Shown here: piece after piece, positions 47,509 to 54,735 of the stretch
Position numbering within the stretch: position 1 is the first letter of the stretch
How the letters are laid out: every line of letters starts with the position of its first letter
The notes under the pieces: generated by a model
What the model was told of the DNA's origin: nothing
Seen by the model: only the letters and a program-made list of their open reading frames with translations
The model's database searches: none
Translations under genes and position numbers: made by a program
Assembly: GCA_003112755.1 (NCBI GenBank)
Contig: BFBT01000002.1
Span: forward strand, 62,001 to 126,000
From: Lawsonibacter asaccharolyticus
Lineage (GTDB): Bacteria > Bacillota > Clostridia > Oscillospirales > Oscillospiraceae
DNA length: 64,000 nt
Direction of reading: 5' to 3'

Positions 47509-47804
47509 TCTTTTTTAACGAAGAAAAGCTGACGGGGCAATTCTCTTTGCCGAGAGCTTTGGTACGGGCCGGCTCCATACCGGAGCCGATGCCGGGTCCG
47601 TGAGATTGCCGGGCAGATACGGCAGGGTCGTACTTCTCCCAGCGGCGCCGGTGCAGCCTCCGACTGGACAAGCCATGTCATTCCTTCGCTGGGGGAATGG
47701 CGGAGCTCTCACGGACCCGACATCGGTTCCCGCGAGGGAACCGTCTCCGGCGAGAAACTCAGGCAAAGACAAATTTCTCTGCCCATTTTCTTCGTTAAAA
47801 AAGA
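47509..47804. repeat. Inverted-repeat element (both arms)
   Basis: TCTTTTTTAACGAAGAAAAG left, TTTTCTTCGTTAAAAAAGAA right; CCGGCTCC/CCGGAGCCG and CGGTTCCC/GGGAACCG hairpins. The inner bases hold another pairable region (CGGCGGAGCTC / CAGCGGCGCCGG). Confidence 0.9.
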
Positions 47805-47973
47805 ATCCTCATCCGCACCCAGCTCGCAAGAGGATGCCATCATTCGTTACCGGACCGAACCGCCAACCTCCATCGTCGTCCCAAACAGCAGGGGAGAGGA
47901 GCCAACCTGCGCATATAGATGCCTGCTCTCTCGCGTATCATATTCCATCCAAACGAAAGGAGGAACAACAATC

Positions 47974-48219
47974 TTGTCCGAGAAACCACCCACCCCATTG
48001 CCCCAAAAGCCACACACCACGACCGCGTCCCTCATCTTCTGGGGGATATTCTCCTCCGGCGCCGCCATATGTTTTTGGTCCAGATTCGCCAAAAGCCTCG
48101 AAACAGGCAACAAAGATCTCTATACCAGCGAGGGTCTCGTTGCAGTCTGTGCTTCCGGTCTTCTGCTCGCTGTCCTTTTGGAAGCTGCCCGCATCTGGCG
48201 GATGCGACGGCGGAAATAA
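47974..48219 (+). CDS. Small two-helix membrane protein
   Basis: 81 residues from TTG 47974, eight bases after AAAGGAGG. Proline-rich N-terminus (PPTPLPQKPHTTTAS), hydrophobic segment LIFWGIFSSGAAICFW, a short polar loop, then LVAVCASGLLLAVLLEAA and a basic tail RIWRMRRRK. The two-span layout with a positively charged end resembles holin-like or small regulatory membrane proteins, but there is no lysin gene nearby and no family was recognised. Confidence 0.55.
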   Translation: MSEKPPTPLPQKPHTTTASLIFWGIFSSGAAICFWSRFAKSLETGNKDLYTSEGLVAVCASGLLLAVLLEAARIWRMRRRK

Positions 48220-48248
48220 TTTCCGAAAAGCCTGCATATAATAATAGC
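48211..48248 (+). promoter_or_regulatory. Promoter of the lipoprotein gene
   Basis: GGAAATAATTTCC, then GCCTGCATATAATAATAG at the usual spacing. Confidence 0.6.
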
Positions 48249-48337
48249 GTCCGCAAAGGACAGGGGCAGTCTATGGCTGCCCTAAAATTAAAACGCCTTC
48301 TCAGAAAGGCGCAAGTTTTTTGGAGGATTTCAAAAAA

Positions 48338-48745
48338 ATGAACAAGAAAATCAAGTGCGCGATGTCTCTTGCCGCAGTGGCGGCGCTCTCTGTCTGCGTT
48401 CTCACCGGCTGCACCGGCGACAAAGACAAGGATCCTGCTGACTCTCAGACCCCTGATGTCAGCCAGTCGGCCCAGGTGGATGAGTCCCAGACTCCCGACA
48501 GCTCCAGCACCCCTGATGCCTCCGAACCCGACGCCTCCGCGCCTGATGCCTCTGTGCCTGATGGCAGCGTGACACCCGACAGCCAGGGTGATCCGGTACT
48601 GACGCCTGACGGTACTGAAGTCGTGGATGACGCCAATGCAGGCGATGGCTCTGATGCTGCTGACGACGGCGAAGCTGCTGATGGTGATGCCGCTGACAGC
48701 ACTGAGGACGATGCAGATATCGGCAAGGATGTTGCCAAGCACTAA
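48338..48745 (+). CDS. Lipoprotein with Asp/Ser/Pro/Ala-rich low-complexity domain
   Basis: 135 residues; ATG 48338 with GGAGGA upstream. A lipoprotein signal (MNKKIKCAMSLAAVAALSVC, then lipobox LTGC with the modified cysteine near residue 26) should anchor it to the outside of the membrane. The rest is a low-complexity, very acidic region built from short D-A-S-x-P repeats (TPDASEPDASAPDASVPDG) and a final D/E/A stretch. No folded domain is recognisable. Such surface spacers appear in Gram-positive lipoproteins; a phage-encoded one might block superinfection, but that is speculation. Confidence 0.75.
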   Translation: MNKKIKCAMSLAAVAALSVCVLTGCTGDKDKDPADSQTPDVSQSAQVDESQTPDSSSTPDASEPDASAPDASVPDGSVTPDSQGDPVLTPDGTEVVDDANAGDGSDAADDGEAADGDAADSTEDDADIGKDVAKH

Positions 48746-48754
48746 GACCAACAA

Positions 48755-48793
48755 TTTAGCGGTGCAGTCCCCCCAGCGGAGCTGCACCGCTCT
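48755..48793 (+). terminator. Terminator between lipoprotein and tRNA-Gln
   Basis: AGCGGTGCAG and GCTGCACCGCT hairpin followed by CTCT. Confidence 0.65.
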
Positions 48794-48797
48794 CTAC

Positions 48798-48872
48798 AGG
48801 GGTGTAGCCAAGTGGTAAGGCCTCGGGTTTTGGCCCCGATATTCGCTGGTTCGAGTCCAGCCATCCCCGCCA
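48798..48872 (+). tRNA. tRNA-Gln(TTG)
   Basis: Only plus-strand tRNA. Stem TCGGG/CCCGA with loop TTTTGGC, T arm GCTGG TTCGAGT CCAGC, GCCA encoded; weak A1-C72 pair. Confidence 0.9.
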
Positions 48873-48917
48873 TGTGCCCTGTACGGGTAGAAAAAAATCA
48901 AAGGAGGGACCAAAGAC

Positions 48918-49184
48918 ATGGGCAAAAAAGTTGCGATCAACAACATCTGCCGGGCCACCGGCATAGCCACCCAGATCGGAGCTTTCGTAGCCATCCTGAA
49001 GTTCAAGAAGCCGCGCCTAGGCCTGGCCATGAACGCCGCCAGCGACTTGGTGTACTGGGCGCCCGCTGTAGCCGACAAGAAAGACCCCACCATCCGGCAC
49101 GAGCTTGGCATTGTCAGCAGCACGATCGCCGTGATGAGTCTCCTGTACCTTGCCGCTACGCACGGCAAGAAGGAGGCTGCCTGA
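48918..49184 (+). CDS. Small hypothetical membrane-associated protein
   Basis: 88 residues, ATG 48918 with AAAGGAGGG upstream. Begins MGKKVAINNICRATGIATQI; two moderately hydrophobic helices (IATQIGAFVAILKF and IVSSTIAVMSLLYLAA) separated by a charged loop. Ends HGKKEAA. No family recognised. Placed directly after the tRNA-Gln and 37 bases before the next gene, probably one transcript. Confidence 0.6.
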   Translation: MGKKVAINNICRATGIATQIGAFVAILKFKKPRLGLAMNAASDLVYWAPAVADKKDPTIRHELGIVSSTIAVMSLLYLAATHGKKEAA

Positions 49185-49221
49185 TCCCTAACAACAAAAA
49201 GTCGAAAGGAGAATATCTGAT

Positions 49222-49746
49222 ATGTCTCAGAAATTTGCATGGTTGCCGGTGAAGGATGCCGACCTGGCAACTCTGAAGCGCGAGCTGTGCGTCGCCCCCG
49301 AATATGAGGACAAGGCGGTCGCCAAGTTCCAGAAGTTCTGCACCGACAATGATTTTGACCAGTATGGTCTGGCCGCCCACCCCAATCCGCTGACTCTGAA
49401 GTCGGTTCTGGCCGGCAGCGATATCCAGGAGCTGTTCACCACGCCTGGTGAGGAGTGGTTCTTCACCCTGGAGACGAAGGAGCCTGGCTTCCTCATGGAC
49501 CATGCGCCCTGTATGTTCCAAAACTCCAAGACTGGCCGCCGGTGCTATGTTACCCAGCCCTACCTGCCTATGTGCGGTAATAACAGCCGTGATGCCAAGG
49601 CTGAACGGCAGGCTTGGATGAAGCATCTGGAAACCTGGGCCAAGGATGTCATGGGCGTGAAGTACAAGGTCCTGGATCAGAGCTCCTGGTATTTCAGTGA
49701 TACGGTGCTCGTTGTATTCTACCTGGACGGCAACATCGTCAGCTGA
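49222..49746 (+). CDS. Hypothetical protein
   Basis: 174 residues, ATG 49222 with GAAAGGAG upstream. Soluble, alpha/beta, with a central FFTLETKEPGFLMDHAPCMF and two further cysteines (RRCYV, LPMCG) that could be structural. Ends LVVFYLDGNIVS. No family recognised. Followed within 40 bases by IS-derived sequence. Confidence 0.6.
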   Translation: MSQKFAWLPVKDADLATLKRELCVAPEYEDKAVAKFQKFCTDNDFDQYGLAAHPNPLTLKSVLAGSDIQELFTTPGEEWFFTLETKEPGFLMDHAPCMFQNSKTGRRCYVTQPYLPMCGNNSRDAKAERQAWMKHLETWAKDVMGVKYKVLDQSSWYFSDTVLVVFYLDGNIVS

Positions 49747-49779
49747 TCTGCCAAAAATGGCGCTCCAGAAACCCCTGGG

Positions 49780-49945
49780 GCGCCCCCATATCGCGGGATG
49801 GTGTAGTAGCAGCACGATGGAGTCATGTTCCCACATCTGGCCAAAAAGGCTAAAGCCGAAAAGCTCACTCTGCATCGCTTGGTATGGCCGGCTCGTACAT
49901 AGGACCCCCCTGCTTTTAGGCACGGGGAGTAGTCAGTACACGCCG
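49780..49945 (+). ncRNA. Orphan IS605 guide-RNA/right-end-like region
   Basis: GTGTAGTAGCAGCACGATGG, then GTATGGCCGGCTCGTACATA, and a terminal CCCCCTGCTTTTAGGCACGG, GGAGTAGTCAG hairpin resemble the tail of tnpB elements, but no tnpB precedes it. Confidence 0.4.
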
Positions 49946-50007
49946 ATGGTACGACAATGGGAATTTCCCTGAGAAATGCGGGAGGATACGACACCCGCCA
50001 CGACACC

Positions 50008-50053
50008 CGCCTTTAAGAGAGGTCATGGAATCATCCGTGGCCTCTTTTTTGTA
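50008..50053 (+). terminator. Rho-independent terminator
   Basis: AGAGAGGTCATGG and CCGTGGCCTCTTTTTTG. Confidence 0.75.
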
Positions 50054-50096
50054 GGTTTTCGCATGAACCTATGCGGTTTGTGCGACAAAAGGCAGC

Positions 50097-50188
50097 CCTC
50101 ACGGACCCGACATCGGTTCCGGAACGGAGCCGGCCCGCGGCAAAAGACTCCGGCGAAGGGAAAATTCCCCCTGCCACTTCTTCGTTAA
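50097..50188. repeat. Inverted-repeat element, right arm interrupted by a TnpB element
   Basis: CCTCACGGACCC to CTTCTTCGTTAA; the last bases of the arm (AAAGACGCC) reappear at 51750 after the TnpB element. So the element at 50189 is inserted within the arm's terminal TTAA. Confidence 0.75.
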
Positions 50189-50285
50189 CAATTGCGCCGT
50201 AAATCCCCCGGATTCATCCGTGTGGGATATAAGGCGCTATATGACTTTCTCTGAAAGCCATGAACCTCAGGCAAAGAATGGTGTG

Positions 50286-50325
50286 CCAAAATATAAATTC
50301 GATGAACTGCATATAATAATATAGC
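50286..50325 (+). promoter_or_regulatory. Promoter of tnpB (50374)
   Basis: CCAAAATATAAA, 17-base spacing, GAACTGCATATAATAATA. Confidence 0.7.
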
Positions 50326-50373
50326 AATAGGGTTACGATACAATTTTTTCGTTCTGAAAGGAGGCGGCGACCC

Positions 50374-51546
50374 ATGAAACAGCAGCGGGCGGTGAAAGTG
50401 GAACTCTACCCCACTGATGAACAGCGCATTCTGATCCATAAAACATTTGGCTGTGTTCGTGCTGTATGGAACGATATGCTTGGCGACGAGCAGGAGTTCT
50501 ACGCCGCCGCCGATAAACATTTCATCCCTACCACAGCCAAGTACAAGAAGAAACGCCCATACCTCAGTGAGGTAGACAGTCTGGCCCTCTGTAATGCACA
50601 GCTGGCACTGAAGAAGGCGTTCAAGCGGTTCTTTGAGAACCCTGGACATTTTGGGCATCCCAAGTTCAAAACCAAAAAGAAGGCTAAGAAATCGTACACG
50701 ACAAACTGCCAGTATCATGTTTCCGGCCCCACAGTCTACACGGCAAAGGACGCCATACGGCTGCCAAAGCTGGGTCTGGTGAAGGCTAAGCTGTATCGCA
50801 ATACCCCTGACAATTGGGTGCTCAAGTCGGCCACCATCAGCGAGACCAAGTCGGGCCGTATCTTTTGCGCTTTGCTCTATGAGTTTGATGTTCCCGCGCC
50901 GAAGGAGGTTCTGCCAACCCTGGAGAATTCCATCGGGCTGGACTACTCCTCACCGCTGTTTTATGTGGATCACGAGAACCGGTCCCCGGACAAGCCCCAG
51001 TGGTTCCGGGAATCTGAAGCCAAGCTCGCCCATGAGCAGCGGCTGCTGTCCCACATGAAATATGGGTCAAAGAATTACATCCGGCAGCTCCACAAAATCG
51101 AGGTGCTTCAGGAGCACATTGCCAACCAGAGAAAGGACTTCGCCCACAAGGAAAGCAGGCGGATAGCCAACGCCTACGGAGCCGTGTGCGTGGAGGACCT
51201 GGATCTGCAGGCAATGGCTCAAAGCCTGAATCTGGGCAAGGCGACAAACGACAATGGGTTTGGCATGTTTAGGGAGTTTCTCAAATACAAGCTGGAAGAG
51301 CAGGGCAAGCACCTCATCAAGGTGGATAAGTGGTACCCATCCAGCAAGACCTGCCACTACTGCGGCGGCTACTACAAGGATTTGCAGCTTGGCGAGGAGG
51401 AGTGGGTCTGCCCCCATTGTGGCAAACACATCCTCCGAAATCAGAATGCCGGCATCAATATCCGGCGGGAGGGCATCCGTCAGTTCTATGCAGAGCGGGC
51501 GGTGGAACCTGTGACTTTCTTCGAAAGTCATGCGGCAGCATCATAA
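50374..51546 (+). CDS. TnpB-family protein with lost RuvC-III aspartate (probably nuclease-dead)
   Basis: 390 residues, ATG 50374 after GAAAGGAGG. Overall like the 30321 TnpB: D190 (SIGLDYSSPLF), E274 (VCVEDLDL), zinc finger C327/C330 and C346/C349. At the RuvC-III position it reads KHILRNQNAGINI where active TnpBs have HHDRDQNAA: the catalytic Asp is N356 and the preceding Asp is L354. Such changes are known in TnpB-derived repressors (TldR), which bind DNA by guide RNA without cutting. The C-terminus (VTFFESHAAAS) comes from a short palindromic repeat. Frame otherwise intact. Confidence 0.85.
   Translation: MKQQRAVKVELYPTDEQRILIHKTFGCVRAVWNDMLGDEQEFYAAADKHFIPTTAKYKKKRPYLSEVDSLALCNAQLALKKAFKRFFENPGHFGHPKFKTKKKAKKSYTTNCQYHVSGPTVYTAKDAIRLPKLGLVKAKLYRNTPDNWVLKSATISETKSGRIFCALLYEFDVPAPKEVLPTLENSIGLDYSSPLFYVDHENRSPDKPQWFRESEAKLAHEQRLLSHMKYGSKNYIRQLHKIEVLQEHIANQRKDFAHKESRRIANAYGAVCVEDLDLQAMAQSLNLGKATNDNGFGMFREFLKYKLEEQGKHLIKVDKWYPSSKTCHYCGGYYKDLQLGEEEWVCPHCGKHILRNQNAGINIRREGIRQFYAERAVEPVTFFESHAAAS
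51509..51534. repeat. Short palindrome family, copy 10 (3' end of tnpB)
   Basis: CTGTGACTTTCTTCGAAAGT then CATGCGG; encodes the last residues of the gene. Confidence 0.7.
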
Positions 51547-51765
51547 TCGCAGTCCAAAATATTATCTTTTGCCGGTAGGAGCACCGGCCTATGCCCGCCA
51601 TTCTAGGCAGCACGGACGGGAACCGTGCCTAACATGACCGTCGAACGGGAAAAGAGAATGCATACCCTGGCCTATGCCAGGATACGCCTGAAGCCCCCAG
51701 CTTTAGCCGTGTAGGGTTAGCGTAACGCCCTATGTAGGGGTAGCTCACGAAAGACGCCTCTCTAC
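51547..51765 (+). ncRNA. Guide RNA region of the inactive-looking TnpB
   Basis: Includes GCCGGTAGGAGCACCGGC, CCCCCAGCTTTAGCCGTG and the right-end hairpin. The sequence following the end (GAAAGACGCCTCTCTACG) is the expected guide and comes from the repeat arm. Confidence 0.5.
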
Positions 51766-51800
51766 GGAAATTCGCAAAGCGGCATCCGCATATAATAGAT
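51764..51800 (+). promoter_or_regulatory. Promoter of the phosphoesterase gene
   Basis: GGAAATTCGC, then GGCATCCGCATATAATAGAT; AGAGGAGGA precedes the start codon. Confidence 0.6.
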
Positions 51801-51844
51801 ATAGACAGGGACATCTCTGTTCCCAAGAGAGGAGGAACTGGCAC

Positions 51845-52648
51845 ATGAACAGGCTGTTCGTCACTGGAGATATGCACTGCAACGCCTGCGGGGAATTCTC
51901 CAAGCTGAATACGAAAAACTTCCCCGTCCAGAAAGAACTGTCCAAGGACGACTACATTCTGATCGCTGGAGACTTCGGCTGCATCTGGAATGGCAGCACA
52001 GAGGAGGAGTACTGGCTGGACTGGCTGGAGAATAAACCGTTCACGACTTTGTTTGTAGACGGAAACCATGAGAACCACGCCCGGCTGGCCCAGTTCCCAG
52101 TGGAGGAGTGGCATGGCGGTAAAGTCCACCACATTCGATCGTCCATTCTGCACCTGATGCGCGGTCAAATCTTCGATATTGCCGATCTGAAAGTCTTTGC
52201 CATGGGCGGTGCCTCATCCCACGATATCCGGGATGGCATCCTGGATCCGGACGACCCATTCTTCCGGGACGACTACCGCAAGCTGCGCTCCCAGAACGCT
52301 CTTTTTCGGATCAAGGGCTGGTCCTGGTGGCCGGAGGAGATTCCATCCCAGGAAGAGTACGACGAGGCAGAGAAGAACCTGGATGCCAATGGCAGAGCTG
52401 TGGACCTGATTGTTTCCCATTGCGCGCCATCCAGCATCTCTGATATCATCAGTGGCGGTATGTACCAGCTGGACGAGCTTACCGACTATTTCGAGAAGCT
52501 GCGGGACAGTGTAGAATACAAAGGTTGGATATTTGGACACTACCACGACAATCAGGTCGTGCAGCGGAAACATGTTTTGTTATACGACCAGGTCTGCGAG
52601 GTCTTTGCTAAGACTGAGTCTGGCAACTTTGGCATCCTGCCTGTCTAA
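51845..52648 (+). CDS. Calcineurin-like metallophosphoesterase
   Basis: A binuclear-metal phosphoesterase, 267 residues. ATG 51845 after GAGGAGG. All family motifs are present in order: GDMH (8-11), GDFG (about 41-44), GNHE (about 72-75), SHC (about 198-200) and GHYH (about 236-239). No signal peptide; cytoplasmic. Substrate (protein phosphate, nucleotide or RNA end) cannot be told. Between GNHE and SHC there is an insertion with DIRDGILDPDDPFFRDDYRK. Similar enzymes are common in phages. It ends just before a single left arm of the inverted-repeat family. Confidence 0.9.
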   Translation: MNRLFVTGDMHCNACGEFSKLNTKNFPVQKELSKDDYILIAGDFGCIWNGSTEEEYWLDWLENKPFTTLFVDGNHENHARLAQFPVEEWHGGKVHHIRSSILHLMRGQIFDIADLKVFAMGGASSHDIRDGILDPDDPFFRDDYRKLRSQNALFRIKGWSWWPEEIPSQEEYDEAEKNLDANGRAVDLIVSHCAPSSISDIISGGMYQLDELTDYFEKLRDSVEYKGWIFGHYHDNQVVQRKHVLLYDQVCEVFAKTESGNFGILPV

Positions 52649-52677
52649 TATTCTGGCAGCAGGGAGAGGGGTACGCA

Positions 52678-52772
52678 TCTTTTTTAACGAAGAAAAGAGG
52701 CGGTGGAACTCTTCTTTGCCCGAGGCCCTCATGGCAGCCGGTCCCTCCGGGACCTGATGTATGGCGTGCGGG
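52678..52772. repeat. Inverted-repeat element, left arm
   Basis: TCTTTTTTAACGAAGAAAAG to GGCGTGCGGGCC, with hairpin CCGGTCCC/GGGACC. The TnpB element at 52786 begins 14 bases further on. Confidence 0.78.
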
Positions 52773-53085
52773 CCAGCCTAATCGAGTGAACTACCCACGA
52801 CTAAAGTCGCGGGCTTCCTTGGCACGCAGGGATAACGATTTGAAGTATTGTCCCTGAATACGAAGGCTTTCCTGCTTCCTATGCCTGGCGCCTACCTTGC
52901 GGGCAGGTCTTACCCTGGCTCTCCGCCGCTGGACTTCCAGCGGCGGTCAGCATTTCCTGCTGTGCAGGCTTATAGGGATCTTCCCCCTGGCTCCCACGGT
53001 CCCCCGAGGTACCAAAAATAAGTAGGTGGTTGATACTTCTGCACAAAAGATAGATAGATGCAAATTGTAGGTTGGTAGGTACAGC
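52770..53085 (-). ncRNA. Guide RNA region and right end of the minus-strand TnpB
   Basis: Minus strand: hairpins (GCTGGAAGTCCAGC, TGCCCGCAAGG) and right end AAGCCCGCGACTTTAGTCG, TGGGTAGTTCAC, ending at 52786. The expected guide is TCGATTAGGCTGGCCCGC. Confidence 0.6.
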
Positions 53086-54393
53086 TTATGGGAGGATGGT
53101 TACGCCGGCGGCCTTCAGGTCTTTGACGCCTCTGGCGAAGATATTGTCCTTGGCGTTGATATCCCGGTCGTGATAGACTCCGCACTTGGGGCAGGTCCAC
53201 GCTCGGACGGCCAGATCCTTGACCTCCGGGTTCTTGTACCCGCAGCAGGAGCAAGTTTGGCTGGATGGGTACCACCGGTCTACCTGGATGAGCCACTTGC
53301 CCTGCCGCTGCATCTTATATTTCACCATAGTAAAGAACTGGCCCCACGCCACAGAGGATATCTCCCTGGACAGCCTTCGGTTCTTTACCATGCCCTTGAT
53401 GTGGAGGTCCTCACATAGGAAGGCTGAGTACCGGTCCGCGATTTTGCGGCTCAGCTTGTGCTGAAAATCCTTCCTCTGGTTTTTGACCTTGCGCTGCTCA
53501 GCGGTCACGCGCTTTTTGGCCTTCTCCCAGTTCTTGGAGCCCTTATGGGTTTTCTTGTCATACTGCTTCCGGGCCATGGATTGCTGCAGCCGGCGCAGGC
53601 GCTTCGCGTGGAGGCGGATCCACCGGGGGTTTTCAACCTCCTCCTCCCAGCCCTGGCCGCCGATAACGGCAAACCGCTTGATACCCATGTCGGCGGCAAG
53701 GATGTCACTGACATGCATCTCCATCAGCTGCTCCGGCTTCGGGATCACCGCCTCCAGCTGCAGGGAAACGGTGTGGTGGTTGGTCTCCCGCCGCACCACA
53801 GCGGAAAGGATTGCCGTTCCCTCCGGGATAAGGCTTGCAATCGTCTGGCCCTTCGGCAAGACGAAGCGTATCTTTCCCGCCTTGGGGAGCTTCACATAGG
53901 GCAGGCCATTCTCCTCCAGGATAGCAATGTTGCCATTGGTATACTTGGTGGTGTAGGAGTTGCCTGCCGGTTTCCACTTGGAGGCGTACTTCGGGAGTTT
54001 GGCACGGCCGGCGAAAAAGTTCTTGTAGCCGGCGTCCACATGCTCCAGAGCAGCCTCCAGGGCAAACTTGTCGGACTCCTGCAGGAAGGGGAAATCCTTC
54101 TTCAGCTGCGGCAGGTGCTTGGCTTTGTATTCATTCACCGAGAGGGTTTTCTTGGTGGCCTTGTAGTAGTTCTTCCGGTCGCTCAGGTAGTGGTTGCGCA
54201 CGAACCTGGCATTTCCAATCTGCTGAGCCAGGGCCTGCTTCTGAGCGGCGTCGGGGAGCAGCTCCAGGGTGATGCCGTAGTCATGCACGATGCAGTTGTA
54301 CGGCTCCAAGGCCTTGTTTTTGGCCTGGGTGATGTTAATCGCCCGGCCGGAAAACTGGAACTGTCCATTAACCTTGGTTGCGGTCACCGCCAT
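53086..54393 (-). CDS. tnpB: TnpB RNA-guided nuclease, third type
   Basis: 435 residues from ATG 54393 (GAGGAGGG upstream). D235 (LAADMGIKRFA), E328 (FLCEDLHIKGM), zinc finger C381/C384 and C401/C404, D411 in YHDRDINAKDN: intact. The N-terminal extension (MAVTATKVNGQFQFSGRAIN) is longer than in the other TnpBs, and an inserted YTTKYTNGNIAILEENGLPY loop precedes the RuvC core. Its left end could not be placed; an IS110 element lies immediately upstream and may have inserted into or next to it. Confidence 0.9.
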   Translation of the reverse strand: MAVTATKVNGQFQFSGRAINITQAKNKALEPYNCIVHDYGITLELLPDAAQKQALAQQIGNARFVRNHYLSDRKNYYKATKKTLSVNEYKAKHLPQLKKDFPFLQESDKFALEAALEHVDAGYKNFFAGRAKLPKYASKWKPAGNSYTTKYTNGNIAILEENGLPYVKLPKAGKIRFVLPKGQTIASLIPEGTAILSAVVRRETNHHTVSLQLEAVIPKPEQLMEMHVSDILAADMGIKRFAVIGGQGWEEEVENPRWIRLHAKRLRRLQQSMARKQYDKKTHKGSKNWEKAKKRVTAEQRKVKNQRKDFQHKLSRKIADRYSAFLCEDLHIKGMVKNRRLSREISSVAWGQFFTMVKYKMQRQGKWLIQVDRWYPSSQTCSCCGYKNPEVKDLAVRAWTCPKCGVYHDRDINAKDNIFARGVKDLKAAGVTILP

Positions 54394-54424
54394 GAGAAGC
54401 CCTCCTCGTATAATAAGTTTCAAA

Positions 54425-54735
54425 GTTAATAGTTTCAGGTATCAGCAGGCTTTGAGGTGCCCGTGATACAATAGCTGTAGGACAGCAGGGTCAAGTTCTG
54501 AGTCCTCCGGTTGAGCCGTAAGGCTACTTCACTGAAAGTCTGTTCCCCTGAACCGGAAGTTAGCTGCAAACTCATTGGCTGTTTGCCTGGGACAAGACCG
54601 CCCTTTCAGCAGTGAGGGCTATCGCATTGGTCTGCCCAGGAATGATTCTGATAAGCGAGGGTGCCAGATGCTCCGGTTATCATGGGTATCTCAAAGCCTG
54701 CTGGCCTGAAATCTCCATGCGGGGAGGTGAAAATT
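54425..54735 (+). ncRNA. Candidate IS110 bridge RNA
   Basis: The 311 non-coding bases before the transposase hold several hairpins (CTCCGGTTGAGCC, GAACCGGAAG, GGGACAAGACCGCCC..GGTCTGCCC). In IS110-group elements this region encodes the bispecific bridge RNA with target and donor loops. Confidence 0.5.

Larger units (their letters stand above)
50189..51748 (+). mobile_element. IS605-type element with inactivated-looking tnpB
   Basis: Left end after TTAA: CAATTGCGCCGTAAATCCC pairing with GGGATATAAGGCGC. Right end CGCCCTATGTAGGGG then TAGCTCAC. Boundaries are set by the interrupted repeat arm. Confidence 0.7.
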
